Counted from the stretch's first letter, positions 32,472-41,611 are shown. The stretch: DNA of 56,841 bases from Clostridiaceae bacterium HSG29 (GCA_030377915.1 JAUCFZ010000002.1:1-56841); one strand, 5' to 3'. The notes: generated from the sequence alone by a model not told the origin. Translations and numbers: made by a program.

Positions 32472-33197
32472 ATGAATATTATTATTACAAAATCGTATGA
32501 TGAGTTAAGTAAGAAAGCAGCAAATTTTATTATCAGTCAAGTAACTTTAAAAAGTTCAAGTATATTGGGATTGGCTACTGGATCGACTCCGATTTCAACT
32601 TATAAATATATTGTTAAAAAATTTGAAGAGGATGAAGTTAATTTTAAAGATGTAATTAGTTTTAATTTAGATGAATATATTGGATTAGGCAAAGAAAATG
32701 ACCAAAGCTATAGATATTTTATGGAAGAAAATTTATTTAGTAAAGTGAATATTAATGAAAACAATATAAATATTCCAAATGGTTTAGCTGATGATATTGA
32801 AAAAGAATGTGTTTCATATGAAGAAAGAATAAAAAATGCAGGCGGAATAGATTTACAGCTCCTTGGACTTGGTAGAAATGGTCATATTGGATTTAATGAA
32901 CCTAATGTAAAATTTGAAGCAATTACTCATAAAGTGGAATTAGATGAGGATACCATTGAAGCAAATTCAAGATTCTTTGAATCTGCTGATGATGTACCTA
33001 CTGAAGCAATTAGTATGGGAATAAAAACAATAATGATGAGTTGTAAAGTTTTATTATTAGCTAGTGGGAAAAATAAAGCTGAAGCTGTTAAAGCTTTGGT
33101 AAACGGACCAATAACGCCTTCTTTACCTGCGTCAATTTTACAACTTCATAGAGATGTAACTTTAATATTAGATGAAGAAGCAGCAAGTTTACTATAA
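32472..33197 (+). CDS. nagB: Glucosamine-6-phosphate deaminase
   Basis: 241 aa. It converts glucosamine-6-phosphate to fructose-6-phosphate and ammonia. Present are LGLATGSTPISTYKYIV, the catalytic Asp in FNLDEYIGL, the His-containing GLGRNGHIGFNEP and the C-terminal LPASILQLHRDVTLILDEEAA. I chose ATG 32472 because GGAGG (32461-32465) overlaps the nagA stop at normal spacing; the in-frame ATG at 32442 lies within nagA. The product enters glycolysis. Confidence 0.95.
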   Translation: MNIIITKSYDELSKKAANFIISQVTLKSSSILGLATGSTPISTYKYIVKKFEEDEVNFKDVISFNLDEYIGLGKENDQSYRYFMEENLFSKVNINENNINIPNGLADDIEKECVSYEERIKNAGGIDLQLLGLGRNGHIGFNEPNVKFEAITHKVELDEDTIEANSRFFESADDVPTEAISMGIKTIMMSCKVLLLASGKNKAEAVKALVNGPITPSLPASILQLHRDVTLILDEEAASLL

Positions 33198-33275
33198 AAA
33201 CAAAAAAAAGTTGCAATTATCACAGATTTTATTTAAGAGTATGTTATACTTAGTTTAATATACGAGGAGGACATA

Positions 33276-33692
33276 ATGAAAAATTTAGATAATTTGAAAA
33301 GACAACATCTTGATATTTATGAAATAGTAGCTGAAACAAAAGAATTAATGAAAAAATCTGATTTTGATATGCATAGTAAAAATGTAGCGATGAATATTAA
33401 CGTATTAGCAGGAAAGTTGAAAATGCATTTAATAAATGAAGATAAGTTTTTATATCCTACATTTTTAAGTAGTGATGATGATAAATTAAGTAAAAAAGCA
33501 AAAGAATATATTGAAGAAATGGGCGATTTAAGTGAAGTGTATACTGAATTTAAATCAAAGTATAATGTTCGTTCAAAAATAATGGTAGACATTCCAAAAT
33601 TTATGAAAGAAGCTAATTCCGTATTTGATGCTATTGAAAAGCGAATGAATAAAGAAGATAATGATTTATATGTTTTAGCAGAAAAATTATAG
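33276..33692 (+). CDS. Hemerythrin-like (HHE-domain) protein
   Basis: 138 aa, a helical bundle. Putative iron ligands lie in LKRQHLDIY (residue about 11), KMHLINEDKFLYP (His and Glu) and EDNDLY near the C-terminus. The ligand set looks less complete than in the bacteriohemerythrin at 44286. HHE proteins bind oxygen, NO or iron, or act as sensors; the role here is unknown. It is a single gene before cvfB and the feo operon, with GAGGAGG as ribosome site and a terminator after it. Confidence 0.72.
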   Translation: MKNLDNLKRQHLDIYEIVAETKELMKKSDFDMHSKNVAMNINVLAGKLKMHLINEDKFLYPTFLSSDDDKLSKKAKEYIEEMGDLSEVYTEFKSKYNVRSKIMVDIPKFMKEANSVFDAIEKRMNKEDNDLYVLAEKL

Positions 33693-33696
33693 ATGA

Positions 33697-33722
33697 AAAG
33701 ATGGTTAATCCATCTTTTTTTC
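33697..33722 (+). terminator. Terminator after the HHE-domain gene
   Basis: AAAGATGG pairs with CCATCTTT across TTAAT, with a T tail. Confidence 0.82.
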
Positions 33723-33854
33723 GTTGTACAGATAATTCAATTGTTAAAGAAAGTGCAATGATCAACCTAAAATATTTCGAAGGAATTTTTGTAATTAAAA
33801 ATGATATATATTTATGTTCGTGGTATACTATGCTTAAGAAAGGATTTGATAAAA

Positions 33855-34700
33855 ATGTTTAAATTAGGAGAAATGCAGGAATTACAAATTGATAGATTTA
33901 CTTCTGTTGGTGTATATTTAATGGAACATGAAGATGTTGAAAATGCGAGTGAAGAAAGCGTATTATTACCAAATAAAGAAGTAAAAGAGACTATGGAAGT
34001 AGGAGACACTGTTAAAGTTTTTTTATATAAAGATTTTATGGATAGATTAACTGCTACTACTAAATATCCAAAAATTAAACTTGGTGAAGTAAAATCATTA
34101 AAAGTTGTAGACGTTAATGAAATAGGTGCTTTTTTAGATTGGGGTTTAGTTAAAGATTTATTATTACCATTTGATGAGCAAAAATTTGAAGTTAAAGTTG
34201 ATCAAAGAGTTATGGTAATGTTAAAAATTGATGATCAAAATAGACTTTATGCTACTATGAGAATATATCAGAATTTATCAGGAACATTTGACTATAGTGT
34301 TGGCGATACAGTTGTTGGAAAAGTATATCAATATTCAAGAGATTTAGGGACTTTGGTTGCTGTAGATGGTAAATATCATGGTTTAATATTGAAACATGAT
34401 TTAAATAAAGAGTTAGAAATTGGTGAAACTGTAACGGCTAGAGTAACTAATGTATCAGAAGATGGAAAGCTAAATGTTTCGCTTAAGAAACAAATAGTAG
34501 AACAAATGGATGAGGATGCAAGTGAAATATTATATGCATTAGAATTTAAAGGCGAATTACCTTATAATGATAAATCAGATGCAGAGGATATTAAAGAAGA
34601 GTTTAATATGAGTAAAAGAGCTTTTAAAAGAGCAATTGGAAGACTTTTAAAATTAGGAAAAATTGAAATTACAGAAGATGGAATTAAATTGACAGATTAA
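33855..34700 (+). CDS. cvfB: CvfB-like S1-domain RNA-binding protein
   Basis: 281 aa. It contains S1-like beta-barrel repeats (LGEVKSLKVVDVNEIGAFLDWGLVKDLLLPFDEQ, then VGDTVVGKVYQYSRDLGTLVAVDGKYHGLI and ETVTARVTNVSEDGKLNVSLK), then a C-terminal winged helix (MSKRAFKRAIGRLLKLGKIEI). This order is that of CvfB/YitL of Firmicutes, a nucleic-acid-binding protein affecting gene expression and virulence in staphylococci. I chose ATG 33855, preceded by AAAGGA; an upstream in-frame ATG at 33801 adds residues that do not fit the family. Confidence 0.86.
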   Translation: MFKLGEMQELQIDRFTSVGVYLMEHEDVENASEESVLLPNKEVKETMEVGDTVKVFLYKDFMDRLTATTKYPKIKLGEVKSLKVVDVNEIGAFLDWGLVKDLLLPFDEQKFEVKVDQRVMVMLKIDDQNRLYATMRIYQNLSGTFDYSVGDTVVGKVYQYSRDLGTLVAVDGKYHGLILKHDLNKELEIGETVTARVTNVSEDGKLNVSLKKQIVEQMDEDASEILYALEFKGELPYNDKSDAEDIKEEFNMSKRAFKRAIGRLLKLGKIEITEDGIKLTD

Positions 34701-34716
34701 CTGTCAATTTTTTTTT
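34686..34716 (+). terminator. Terminator overlapping the end of cvfB
   Basis: AAATTGACAG pairs with CTGTCAATTT and is followed by T. The stem includes the last codons of cvfB. Confidence 0.85.
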
Positions 34717-34729
34717 AAAATCATTTAAA

Positions 34730-34758
34730 TTGACAACGGTTATCAGTAATGGTATAAT
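34730..34758 (+). promoter_or_regulatory. Consensus promoter of the feo operon
   Basis: A perfect TTGACA (34730-34735), a 17-nt spacer and a perfect TATAAT (34753-34758). So strong a promoter needs tight repression. Confidence 0.85.
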
Positions 34759-34774
34759 TAAAGTAGGGAATGAG

Positions 34775-34788
34775 AATTGATATCAATT
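34775..34788 (+). promoter_or_regulatory. Palindromic operator in the feo leader, probably iron-responsive
   Basis: AATTGATATCAATT is a perfect 14-bp palindrome about 10 nt after the expected transcription start. It resembles Fur-type AT-rich sites but is not the classical Fur box. Which iron regulator binds it cannot be told. Confidence 0.5.
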
Positions 34789-34800
34789 AGAGGTGACGTT

Positions 34801-35097
34801 ATGAAAACTAATAATAGAAAACATGGAAGAGGTTGTGCATATAGGAATAATTGTGCTTTACCAGAAGGTTGTGTTTTTTTAAATAATGTAAAAGAAAATA
34901 CAAGTGTTGAATTAGAAGAACTTTGCAGTAATGGTAGACTTAGAAGAAAATTACAGGAAATGGGATTAACAAAAGGTGTTAGGTTTACTGTAATAAATAA
35001 TACTCACGATGGTCCAGTTGTTATAAATGTGCGTGGAAGTAAGCTTGCTTTAGGATTAGGAATGAGTGAAAAAATAATGGTAAAAAAGTTTGCGTAA
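34801..35097 (+). CDS. feoA: FeoA-family ferrous iron transport protein with Cys-containing N-terminus
   Basis: 98 aa. Residues about 27-98 form the SH3-like FeoA domain (VELEELCSNGRLRRKLQEMGLTKGVRFTVI, VVINVRGSKLALGLGMSEKIMV). An N-terminal extension of about 25 residues carries three cysteines spaced CX5CX5C (residues 12, 18, 24) and a His, absent from simple FeoA proteins. I chose ATG 34801 because AGAGGTGACGTT precedes it; the frame is open from 34777, but that codon lies in the operator palindrome. FeoA assists FeoB in the membrane. feoB begins 9 nt later. Confidence 0.88.
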   Translation: MKTNNRKHGRGCAYRNNCALPEGCVFLNNVKENTSVELEELCSNGRLRRKLQEMGLTKGVRFTVINNTHDGPVVINVRGSKLALGLGMSEKIMVKKFA

Positions 35098-35106
35098 GGA
35101 GTAATT

Positions 35107-37017
35107 GTGAATAAAATTAATGCAGTATTAGTTGGAAATCCAAATAGTGGTAAAACCACTTTGTTTAATAGATTAACAGGTTCAAAGCATCACGTTGGAA
35201 ATTGGCCAGGTGTAACTGTTGATAAAAAAGAAGGAACTATAGTTTATAATAATAATGAAATCAATTTAGTTGATTTACCGGGAATATATAGTATATTTCC
35301 GTTTTCTATTGAAGAAAAGATAAGTAGAGAATATATTTTGGAAAACGAAGTTGATGTAATTATAAATATTGTTAATGCATCAAATTTAGAAAGGAATCTT
35401 TATTTAACTCTTCAATTACTAGAACTTGGGAAACCTGTAATTCTAGCTTTAAATATGATGGATTCAGTTGAGAAAAAGGGTATTGAAATAAACCTTAAAA
35501 AACTTGAAGAGGAATTATCAATTAAAGCAATTCCCATAATTGCTGTTAAAGATGTAGGTAAAAAAGAATTATTAGATAGTATAACAGAAATTTCTAATGA
35601 TAAAACAGACTTTAAAATAAATTATGGCGAGCATATTGAAGAATTAATAAGTAAATATATGATAAAATATCAAGATTATGATGAAAGATGGATTGCTATA
35701 AAAACTATTGAAAATGATGAAGTAATTAAAGATATTATTAAACATGATTTTGACGAAGATTATACAAATCAAATAACTTCAAAAAAATATGATTATATTG
35801 ATGGTTTACTTGAAAAAGTAATTGAGTATAAAAAAAGCAATTATATTGGAATGACAGATTATATTGATAAAGTAACAACACATAAATACTTTGGAATTCC
35901 ATTGTTTTTAATGATAATGGCGTTTGTATTCTTTTTAACTTTTAATTTTGGTGGTATTTTTGTTGAGAAATTAGATTTTTTATTTAATGATGTTGTTGCA
36001 TCTTTTGTGGATAATACATTAGTAAAAATGGAAGTTTTTCCATGGTTAAGATCTTTAATAGTTGATGGCATTATTGGAGGAGTTGGAGGAGTATTAGTAT
36101 TTGTTCCGACTATTGCAATTTTATTTATTTTTATTACTATTCTTGAAGACAGTGGATATATGGCTAGAGCAGCATTTATTATGGATAAGTGGATGAGAAA
36201 AATTGGTCTTAATGGTAAAAGTTTTATTCCTATGATTATGGGATTTGGATGTAATGTACCTGCGATAATGAGTACTAAAGCTCTTGAAGATGAAAATGAT
36301 AGATTAGTAGCTATACTTATTAATCCTTTTATGTCATGTGGAGCTAGATTACCTGTTTATGCTTTTTTATCTGCAATATTTTTTAAAGGTTATGAAGCTG
36401 TGGTTACTTTTTCACTTTATTTATTAGGTGTACTTATTGCAATTTTAATGGCATTTATATTTAAGAAGACACTTTTTAAAAGTGAAGAAAGTCCATTTAT
36501 TATGGAACTTCCTGATTATAATATTCCTAATGTAAAATCTGTTTCAATACATGTATGGGAAAAAGTAAAAGGATATATTATTAATGCCGGAACAGTAATT
36601 TTTGTTGCATCTGTACTTTTATGGTTTGCATTAAACTATAATTTTGCAGGACCTTCTGAATTTGTGAATAGTTTTGGAGCTATGATAGGTAAAAGTATTG
36701 CACCTATATTCGCACCGCTTGGGTTTGGAGATTGGAGAGCAGCATTAACTTTACTATCTGGAGCTATTGCAAAAGAAATTGTTGTTGCAAATATGCATAT
36801 TTTATTTGGTAATACAATGAATCTTATATTTACGCCATTAAGTGCATATTCATTTATGGTATTTGTTCTTTTATATGTTCCTTGTGTAGCTACAATTGGA
36901 ACTATAAAAAGAGAAACAAATTCATGGAAATGGATGTTCTTTTCAATATTTTATCAGATGATTGTTGCATGGACAGTTAGTATGCTTATTTATCAAATTG
37001 GTTTATTAATATTTTAA
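35107..37017 (+). CDS. feoB: Ferrous iron transporter B
   Basis: 636 aa, starting with GTG after AAGGAG. The N-terminal G-protein domain has G1 GNPNSGKTT, G2 Thr in GNWPGVT, G3 DLPG and G4 NMMD. A helical spacer (about 170-250) and the membrane domain with two gate repeats follow (FVPTIAILFIFITILEDSGYMARAAF; GFGCNVPAIMST; NPFMSCGARLPVYAFL; LSGAIAKEIVVANM). It imports Fe2+, the iron form available without oxygen. The C-terminal end is shorter than in E. coli, as is common in Firmicutes. Confidence 0.95.
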   Translation: MNKINAVLVGNPNSGKTTLFNRLTGSKHHVGNWPGVTVDKKEGTIVYNNNEINLVDLPGIYSIFPFSIEEKISREYILENEVDVIINIVNASNLERNLYLTLQLLELGKPVILALNMMDSVEKKGIEINLKKLEEELSIKAIPIIAVKDVGKKELLDSITEISNDKTDFKINYGEHIEELISKYMIKYQDYDERWIAIKTIENDEVIKDIIKHDFDEDYTNQITSKKYDYIDGLLEKVIEYKKSNYIGMTDYIDKVTTHKYFGIPLFLMIMAFVFFLTFNFGGIFVEKLDFLFNDVVASFVDNTLVKMEVFPWLRSLIVDGIIGGVGGVLVFVPTIAILFIFITILEDSGYMARAAFIMDKWMRKIGLNGKSFIPMIMGFGCNVPAIMSTKALEDENDRLVAILINPFMSCGARLPVYAFLSAIFFKGYEAVVTFSLYLLGVLIAILMAFIFKKTLFKSEESPFIMELPDYNIPNVKSVSIHVWEKVKGYIINAGTVIFVASVLLWFALNYNFAGPSEFVNSFGAMIGKSIAPIFAPLGFGDWRAALTLLSGAIAKEIVVANMHILFGNTMNLIFTPLSAYSFMVFVLLYVPCVATIGTIKRETNSWKWMFFSIFYQMIVAWTVSMLIYQIGLLIF

Positions 37018-37042
37018 AGAATATAATAATTTATTTAAATAT

Positions 37043-37083
37043 CGTGATAACTTTATTAAAACTGAAGTTTATCACGTTTTTTT
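37043..37083 (+). terminator. Terminator after feoB
   Basis: CGTGATAA-CTT pairs with AAG-TTTATCACG (one bulged base), with a run of seven T. Confidence 0.82.
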
Positions 37084-37197
37084 GTGTAAAGAGCAATGGT
37101 CTATTTAAAATACTTTGAAAGAAATTCTAAGTGTTAACTAAAGAAATATGGTATAATTACAATAGGTGTAGTCGGTAGATTAAAAGGTGATAATAAT

Positions 37198-38334
37198 ATG
37201 AAAACTGTTAATATTAATGAATTAATACCAGGAATGATTCTAAAAGACGCAATATTCAATGAACTTAATTCCATTGAATTATTGAGCAGTAATACTATTT
37301 TAACCGTAAGACATATTGATTTGTTGAAAAACGCTGGAATTAGTGAAGTGTCAATATGTACTGAAAATAATCAGAAAGACAATTTTGAAGAAATAAGAAA
37401 AGAAATCGAAGAAAGTATTAATGTTAAAGAAGTTTTAACAAATATTGTTAATCAAAATATGAAGATTAATATTTTAACAGGAGAAGGCAATAAACCTATT
37501 GATGAAAAACATGAAAAGGTAATAAATGAAACAAAGGAAGTTTTTAATAGTTTAATGATTTCGGATGATCTTGATTTTAAAAGCATTGAAAAAAATGTAA
37601 AAGAAATGTTACCTGATATGATTAGAAATAATGATGTACTAATGAGATTAAGTCAGTTAAAGCGTAGTGATGATTATACTTTTGAACATTCACTTCGTGT
37701 ATCAATATTGGCTGCAAATTTAGCTAAATGGCTTGGATATAATGATGCTCAAATTCAGGAAGTTGCTGAAGCCGGTTTGCTATTTGACATTGGAAAAATG
37801 AAATTACCACAATATATTTTAAAAAAAGGTGGAAAAATTACTTCGGAAGAACTTAGTATTTTAGAAAAACATACACAACTAGGGTACAATATTTTATTAA
37901 AAACAAAAGGTGTATCTTCAGCAATAAAATATGCTGCTTTACAACATCATGAAAGAATGGATGGTTCTGGTTATCCTTTAAGACTTAAAAGTGGTCAAAT
38001 TCATGAATATGCAAAAATTGTTATGATATGCGATATTTTTGATGCAATGACTTCGAAAAAACCATACGGGAAAGGTGTATCTAAAATTGAAGCGGCTGAA
38101 TATTTAAATTGGAATACTGATTCAAGTTTCGATACTAAAATGGTTTATATTTTAATTCATAAGATATCGGAGTATATGCTTGGTAAAAAAGTTATTTTAA
38201 ATACAGGAGAAGCTGGTAAAATAGTATATGTAGATGTAAATTATCCAACAAAGCCTACACTTCAAGTTGGAAGTGAAATTATTGATTTAAGATTTGAAAA
38301 AGATATAAAAATTATTAAAATAATTGAATTGTAA
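37198..38334 (+). CDS. HD-GYP-domain protein with altered HD motif
   Basis: 378 aa. An N-terminal region of about 130 residues (starts MKTVNINELIPGMILKDAIF, similar to small N-terminal domains before many HD-GYP domains) is followed by an HD-GYP domain (about 145-310) and a C-terminal beta-rich tail (about 310-378). The HHERMDGSGYP motif is present, but the HD dyad reads FD in LLFDIGKMKLP, so one metal ligand is missing. Catalysis is therefore doubtful; it could bind cyclic di-GMP without hydrolysis. It is a single gene with AAAGGTG before the start and a TATAAT at 37152-37157. Confidence 0.85.
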   Translation: MKTVNINELIPGMILKDAIFNELNSIELLSSNTILTVRHIDLLKNAGISEVSICTENNQKDNFEEIRKEIEESINVKEVLTNIVNQNMKINILTGEGNKPIDEKHEKVINETKEVFNSLMISDDLDFKSIEKNVKEMLPDMIRNNDVLMRLSQLKRSDDYTFEHSLRVSILAANLAKWLGYNDAQIQEVAEAGLLFDIGKMKLPQYILKKGGKITSEELSILEKHTQLGYNILLKTKGVSSAIKYAALQHHERMDGSGYPLRLKSGQIHEYAKIVMICDIFDAMTSKKPYGKGVSKIEAAEYLNWNTDSSFDTKMVYILIHKISEYMLGKKVILNTGEAGKIVYVDVNYPTKPTLQVGSEIIDLRFEKDIKIIKIIEL

Positions 38335-38336
38335 TC

Positions 38337-38365
38337 TTGACATTATTTTGTATTTGATTTAATAT
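38337..38365 (+). promoter_or_regulatory. Promoter of tyrS
   Basis: TTGACA (38337-38342), a 17-nt spacer and TAATAT (38360-38365), about 190 nt before the tyrS start. The leader between them is a T-box. Confidence 0.65.
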
Positions 38366-38372
38366 TAAATAA

Positions 38373-38527
38373 AACTTTGAAAGAACATAGTAGCATTTTA
38401 ATGTGAATACACTCTTGAGTTTAATAGGAAACTATTACGTTAATTGGCGTTATCAATTTAGAGGCATTTAATTATGCAAAATAAGGTGGTACCACGATCA
38501 TTTTCGTCCTTTGAAAGTGATTTTTTT
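38373..38527 (+). promoter_or_regulatory. Tyrosine T-box riboswitch with terminator
   Basis: The T-box sequence AAGGTGGTACCACG ends at 38496, just before a terminator (ATCATTTTC 38497-38505 / GAAAGTGAT 38513-38521, then T). A UAC triplet at 38408-38410, in a GAAUACAC context, is the likely tyrosine specifier. Uncharged tRNA-Tyr would bind and allow readthrough into tyrS. The gene downstream confirms the amino acid. Confidence 0.9.
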
Positions 38528-38555
38528 GTGTTTAAATAAATAGAGGAGGGATTAT

Positions 38556-39782
38556 ATGAGCGTATATGATATTTTAAAAGAAAGAGGATTTATTGAACAA
38601 GCAACACATGAAGATGAAGTGAAAGAAATGCTAGAAAATGAGAGTGTAAAATTCTATATTGGATTTGACCCTACTGCAGACAGTTTGCATGTAGGACACT
38701 TTATTCAAATTATTGTAATGAAGCATATGCAAAATGCTGGACATGTTCCTATTGCTTTAGTTGGCGGTGGTACTGCAAAAGTTGGCGATCCATCTGGAAG
38801 AACCGATATGAGAAAAATGCTTACAAATAATAATCTGGATAAAAATGCTGAAGCAATTGGTAAACAGATTTCTAAATATTTAGTTTTAGATGGAGAAAAA
38901 GGAATACTTGAAAATAATGCTAATTGGTTAGATAATTTAAACTATATTGATTTTTTAAGAGAAATCGGATCAAAATTCTCTGTAAATAGAATGCTAGAAG
39001 CTGAATGTTTTAAATCTAGAATGGCAAGTGGCTTATCTTTTTTAGAGTTTAACTATATGATTATGCAAGGATATGATTTTTTAGAATTAAATAGAAGATA
39101 TGGTTGTAAATTACAACTTGGTGGAAATGATCAATGGTCAAATATTATAGCAGGTGTAAATTTAGTTAGAAAAGCTGATAGGAAATCAACATATGGTCTA
39201 ACATTTACTCTTTTAACTACATCAAGTGGAATTAAAATGGGTAAAACAGCAAAAGGCGCATTATGGATTGATAAAGAAAAAACTTCACCGTTTGAATTAT
39301 TTCAATATTTTAGAAATGTTGATGATGAAGATGTAGAAAAAACTTTGAAATTATTAACGTTCTTACCTTTAGATGAAATTGAAAAATTAGTTAATGTTGA
39401 GGGTAGTGAAATCAATAAAGCGAAAGAAGTTTTAGCTTATGAATTTACTAAAATTGTTCATGGAAAAGAAGAAGCTGATAAAGCTTTAGAAGCTGCAAAA
39501 GCATTATTTGGCGATGGAAAAAATGAAGAAAATGTTCCTTCTACAGAATTTGATGCAAACTTATTTGAAGATGATGGTTATGAAATAAGAAAAATATTAA
39601 TTGATTTAGGAATTTGTAAATCATTAGGCGAAGGAAAGAGATTAATTCAGTCAGGTGGAATATATATAAATGAAGAAAGAGTAACTGAATTTTTTGCAGC
39701 TTTGAAATCAGAGGATTTTACAGATGGAGAAGCTATGTTAAGAAAAGGTAAAAAAGTTCATCATAAAATTATTATGAAATAA
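38556..39782 (+). CDS. tyrS: Tyrosyl-tRNA synthetase
   Basis: 408 aa. Class I motifs: HIGH-type HVGHF after FDPTADSLHVGH, tyrosine pocket NYMIMQGYDFLELNRRYGC with GGNDQWSNI, and KMSKS-type KMGKT. A C-terminal S4 RNA-binding domain (ILIDLGICKSLGEGKRLIQSGGIYIN) closes the protein. It attaches tyrosine to tRNA-Tyr. GAGGAGGG precedes the ATG. Expression is under the T-box upstream. Confidence 0.96.
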   Translation: MSVYDILKERGFIEQATHEDEVKEMLENESVKFYIGFDPTADSLHVGHFIQIIVMKHMQNAGHVPIALVGGGTAKVGDPSGRTDMRKMLTNNNLDKNAEAIGKQISKYLVLDGEKGILENNANWLDNLNYIDFLREIGSKFSVNRMLEAECFKSRMASGLSFLEFNYMIMQGYDFLELNRRYGCKLQLGGNDQWSNIIAGVNLVRKADRKSTYGLTFTLLTTSSGIKMGKTAKGALWIDKEKTSPFELFQYFRNVDDEDVEKTLKLLTFLPLDEIEKLVNVEGSEINKAKEVLAYEFTKIVHGKEEADKALEAAKALFGDGKNEENVPSTEFDANLFEDDGYEIRKILIDLGICKSLGEGKRLIQSGGIYINEERVTEFFAALKSEDFTDGEAMLRKGKKVHHKIIMK

Positions 39783-39794
39783 AATAAAAAACAT

Positions 39795-39823
39795 AAAAAA
39801 CATCTATTTATAGGTGTTTTTTT
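39795..39823 (+). terminator. Terminator after tyrS
   Basis: AAAAAACATCTAT pairs with ATAGGTGTTTTTT (one T-G pair), with a T-rich end. Confidence 0.78.
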
Positions 39824-39859
39824 CATATATAATTAAAAGAGAATGAAAAGAGGTGTCTG

Positions 39860-40423
39860 GTGGATATTAATAAATCAATTTTATATAATACTGAACTAAA
39901 TTCTAGTGAAAAATTATTACTTTTACTGATAAATGATAAAGGTGGTACCGAATTATCAAGTGAGTTTTTTATGAAACAGTTGATGTGTTCTGAGAATGAA
40001 CTAAATATAATTATTGAAAGCTTGATAAATAGAGATTATTTAAATGTAATTGATAATAAACTTGAAGAGGAAGAAGAAAATATAAAAATTATTAAGAATA
40101 CAAATGATTATAAGAAACTTAGATTAAAAGAACTAACTGACAATGATTATGAAAACAATATTGATAAACTTCATGATTTAATTGATGAGCCGATTAATGA
40201 TAGACAAGCTAGAATAATTTTAAATATGGCATCAAATGATGTTGAATTAATAAAACTTAAATATAAAGAAGCTAAAAAATCGCAATATTCGGATAAGATA
40301 GGAGTTTTATTAAAACTTTTGCAAACACAAAAGTATGAATATAAAACGAAGAAAAAAGTAGCTAAATCGCAAATAAATTATGGGAAAATATCAAAACTTA
40401 AGAATTATCAAAACAATATATAA
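39860..40423 (+). CDS. Hypothetical protein, possibly DnaD/winged-helix-like
   Basis: 187 aa, starting with GTG after AGAGGTGTCTG. The first 65 residues look like a winged helix (SSEKLLLLLINDKGGTELSSEFFMKQL and NELNIIIESLINRDYLNVID). A charged linker and a helical segment follow (NDRQARIILNMASNDVELIKLKYKEAKKS), whose pattern faintly recalls the C-terminal domain of DnaD/DnaB replication proteins. The tail is basic. The similarity is too weak for a firm family call. It stands alone between tyrS and proB. Confidence 0.62.
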   Translation: MDINKSILYNTELNSSEKLLLLLINDKGGTELSSEFFMKQLMCSENELNIIIESLINRDYLNVIDNKLEEEEENIKIIKNTNDYKKLRLKELTDNDYENNIDKLHDLIDEPINDRQARIILNMASNDVELIKLKYKEAKKSQYSDKIGVLLKLLQTQKYEYKTKKKVAKSQINYGKISKLKNYQNNI

Positions 40424-40487
40424 TATGCATATTAGGTAATATTGTGTTATAATTTATTACAAATATTTAACATTTTGTGGAGGGGTT

Positions 40488-41609
40488 ATGGAGAGGGAAA
40501 AGTATTTAAAAAGTATAAAAAGAATAGTTGTTAAAGTAGGAACTTCAACAATTACGCATGAAACAGGTCTAATAAATTATGAAATGATGAATAAAATTGT
40601 TGAGCAAATATCAAATCTTATGAATAGAGGGTATGAAGTGATTTTAGTTTCTTCAGGAGCTGTTGGTGCAGGACTTGGAATTTTAAAAGATATGAAAAGA
40701 CCTATGTCCATACCAGAGAAACAAGCTGCAGCATCAGTTGGGCAGGTTACTTTAATTCATTTATATCAAAAAATGTTTTTAGAATATAGTCAAAATATTT
40801 CTCAAATTTTATTAACGAAATCTGATATTGAGGATAGAGAGAGATATTTAAATATAAGGAATGTTTTTTTTGAATTATTAAAAAGAAAAGTAATTCCAAT
40901 TATTAATGAAAATGATACTGTAGTTACTGACGAGATAAAAGTTGGTGATAATGATACATTATCTGCATTAGTAGCAAATTTAATCGACGCTGATTTATTA
41001 ATTTTACTTTCGGATATTGATGGATTATATGATTCAAATCCTAATGAGGATAAAAATGCAAATATGATTAGAAAAGTAAATGATGTTAATGACGTTATGT
41101 CTTATGCAAAAGACAGTAGTTCATCTCAAGGAACTGGAGGAATGATTACTAAATTAAATGCAGGAAAAATTGCTAATTCATATGGATCTCATATGATTAT
41201 TGCAAATGGAAGAACTAAATCCGTTTTAAATAGAATTATGGATAATGAAGAAATTGGAACTTTATTTGTAAAAAATAAGAATTTAGTAAGTGCAAGACGA
41301 CAATGGATTGGTTTTAATAGTAAAGTAGCAGGAACTTTAATTATTGATGATGGAGCAAAAAAAGCGATATTAAATAATAAATCTTTATTACCTATTGGAA
41401 TAAAAAAAATAGATGGAATATTTAAACGAGGAGAAACTGTTAGTATTGTTGATGAAAATAATAATGAAATTGCAAGAGGTTTAAGTAATTTTGACAGTGA
41501 ATCGTTATTAAAAATTATTGGATTAAATAGTAATAAAATTATTGATATCTTAGGATATAAAGATAGTGACGATGTAGTACACATTAACAATATGATGATA
41601 AAGGAGTAA
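40488..41609 (+). CDS. proB: Glutamate 5-kinase with PUA domain
   Basis: 373 aa. It phosphorylates glutamate in the first step of proline synthesis. The amino-acid-kinase domain has RIVVKVGTSTITHETGLIN, VSSGAVGAGLGIL, NENDTVVTDEIKVGDNDTLSALVA, LLSDIDGLYDSNP and GTGGMITKLNAGKIA. The C-terminal PUA domain (about 275-373) completes the family's two-domain form. GTGGAGGGG precedes the start, and proA begins 2 nt after the stop. Confidence 0.96.
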   Translation: MEREKYLKSIKRIVVKVGTSTITHETGLINYEMMNKIVEQISNLMNRGYEVILVSSGAVGAGLGILKDMKRPMSIPEKQAAASVGQVTLIHLYQKMFLEYSQNISQILLTKSDIEDRERYLNIRNVFFELLKRKVIPIINENDTVVTDEIKVGDNDTLSALVANLIDADLLILLSDIDGLYDSNPNEDKNANMIRKVNDVNDVMSYAKDSSSSQGTGGMITKLNAGKIANSYGSHMIIANGRTKSVLNRIMDNEEIGTLFVKNKNLVSARRQWIGFNSKVAGTLIIDDGAKKAILNNKSLLPIGIKKIDGIFKRGETVSIVDENNNEIARGLSNFDSESLLKIIGLNSNKIIDILGYKDSDDVVHINNMMIKE

Positions 41610-41611
41610 AT

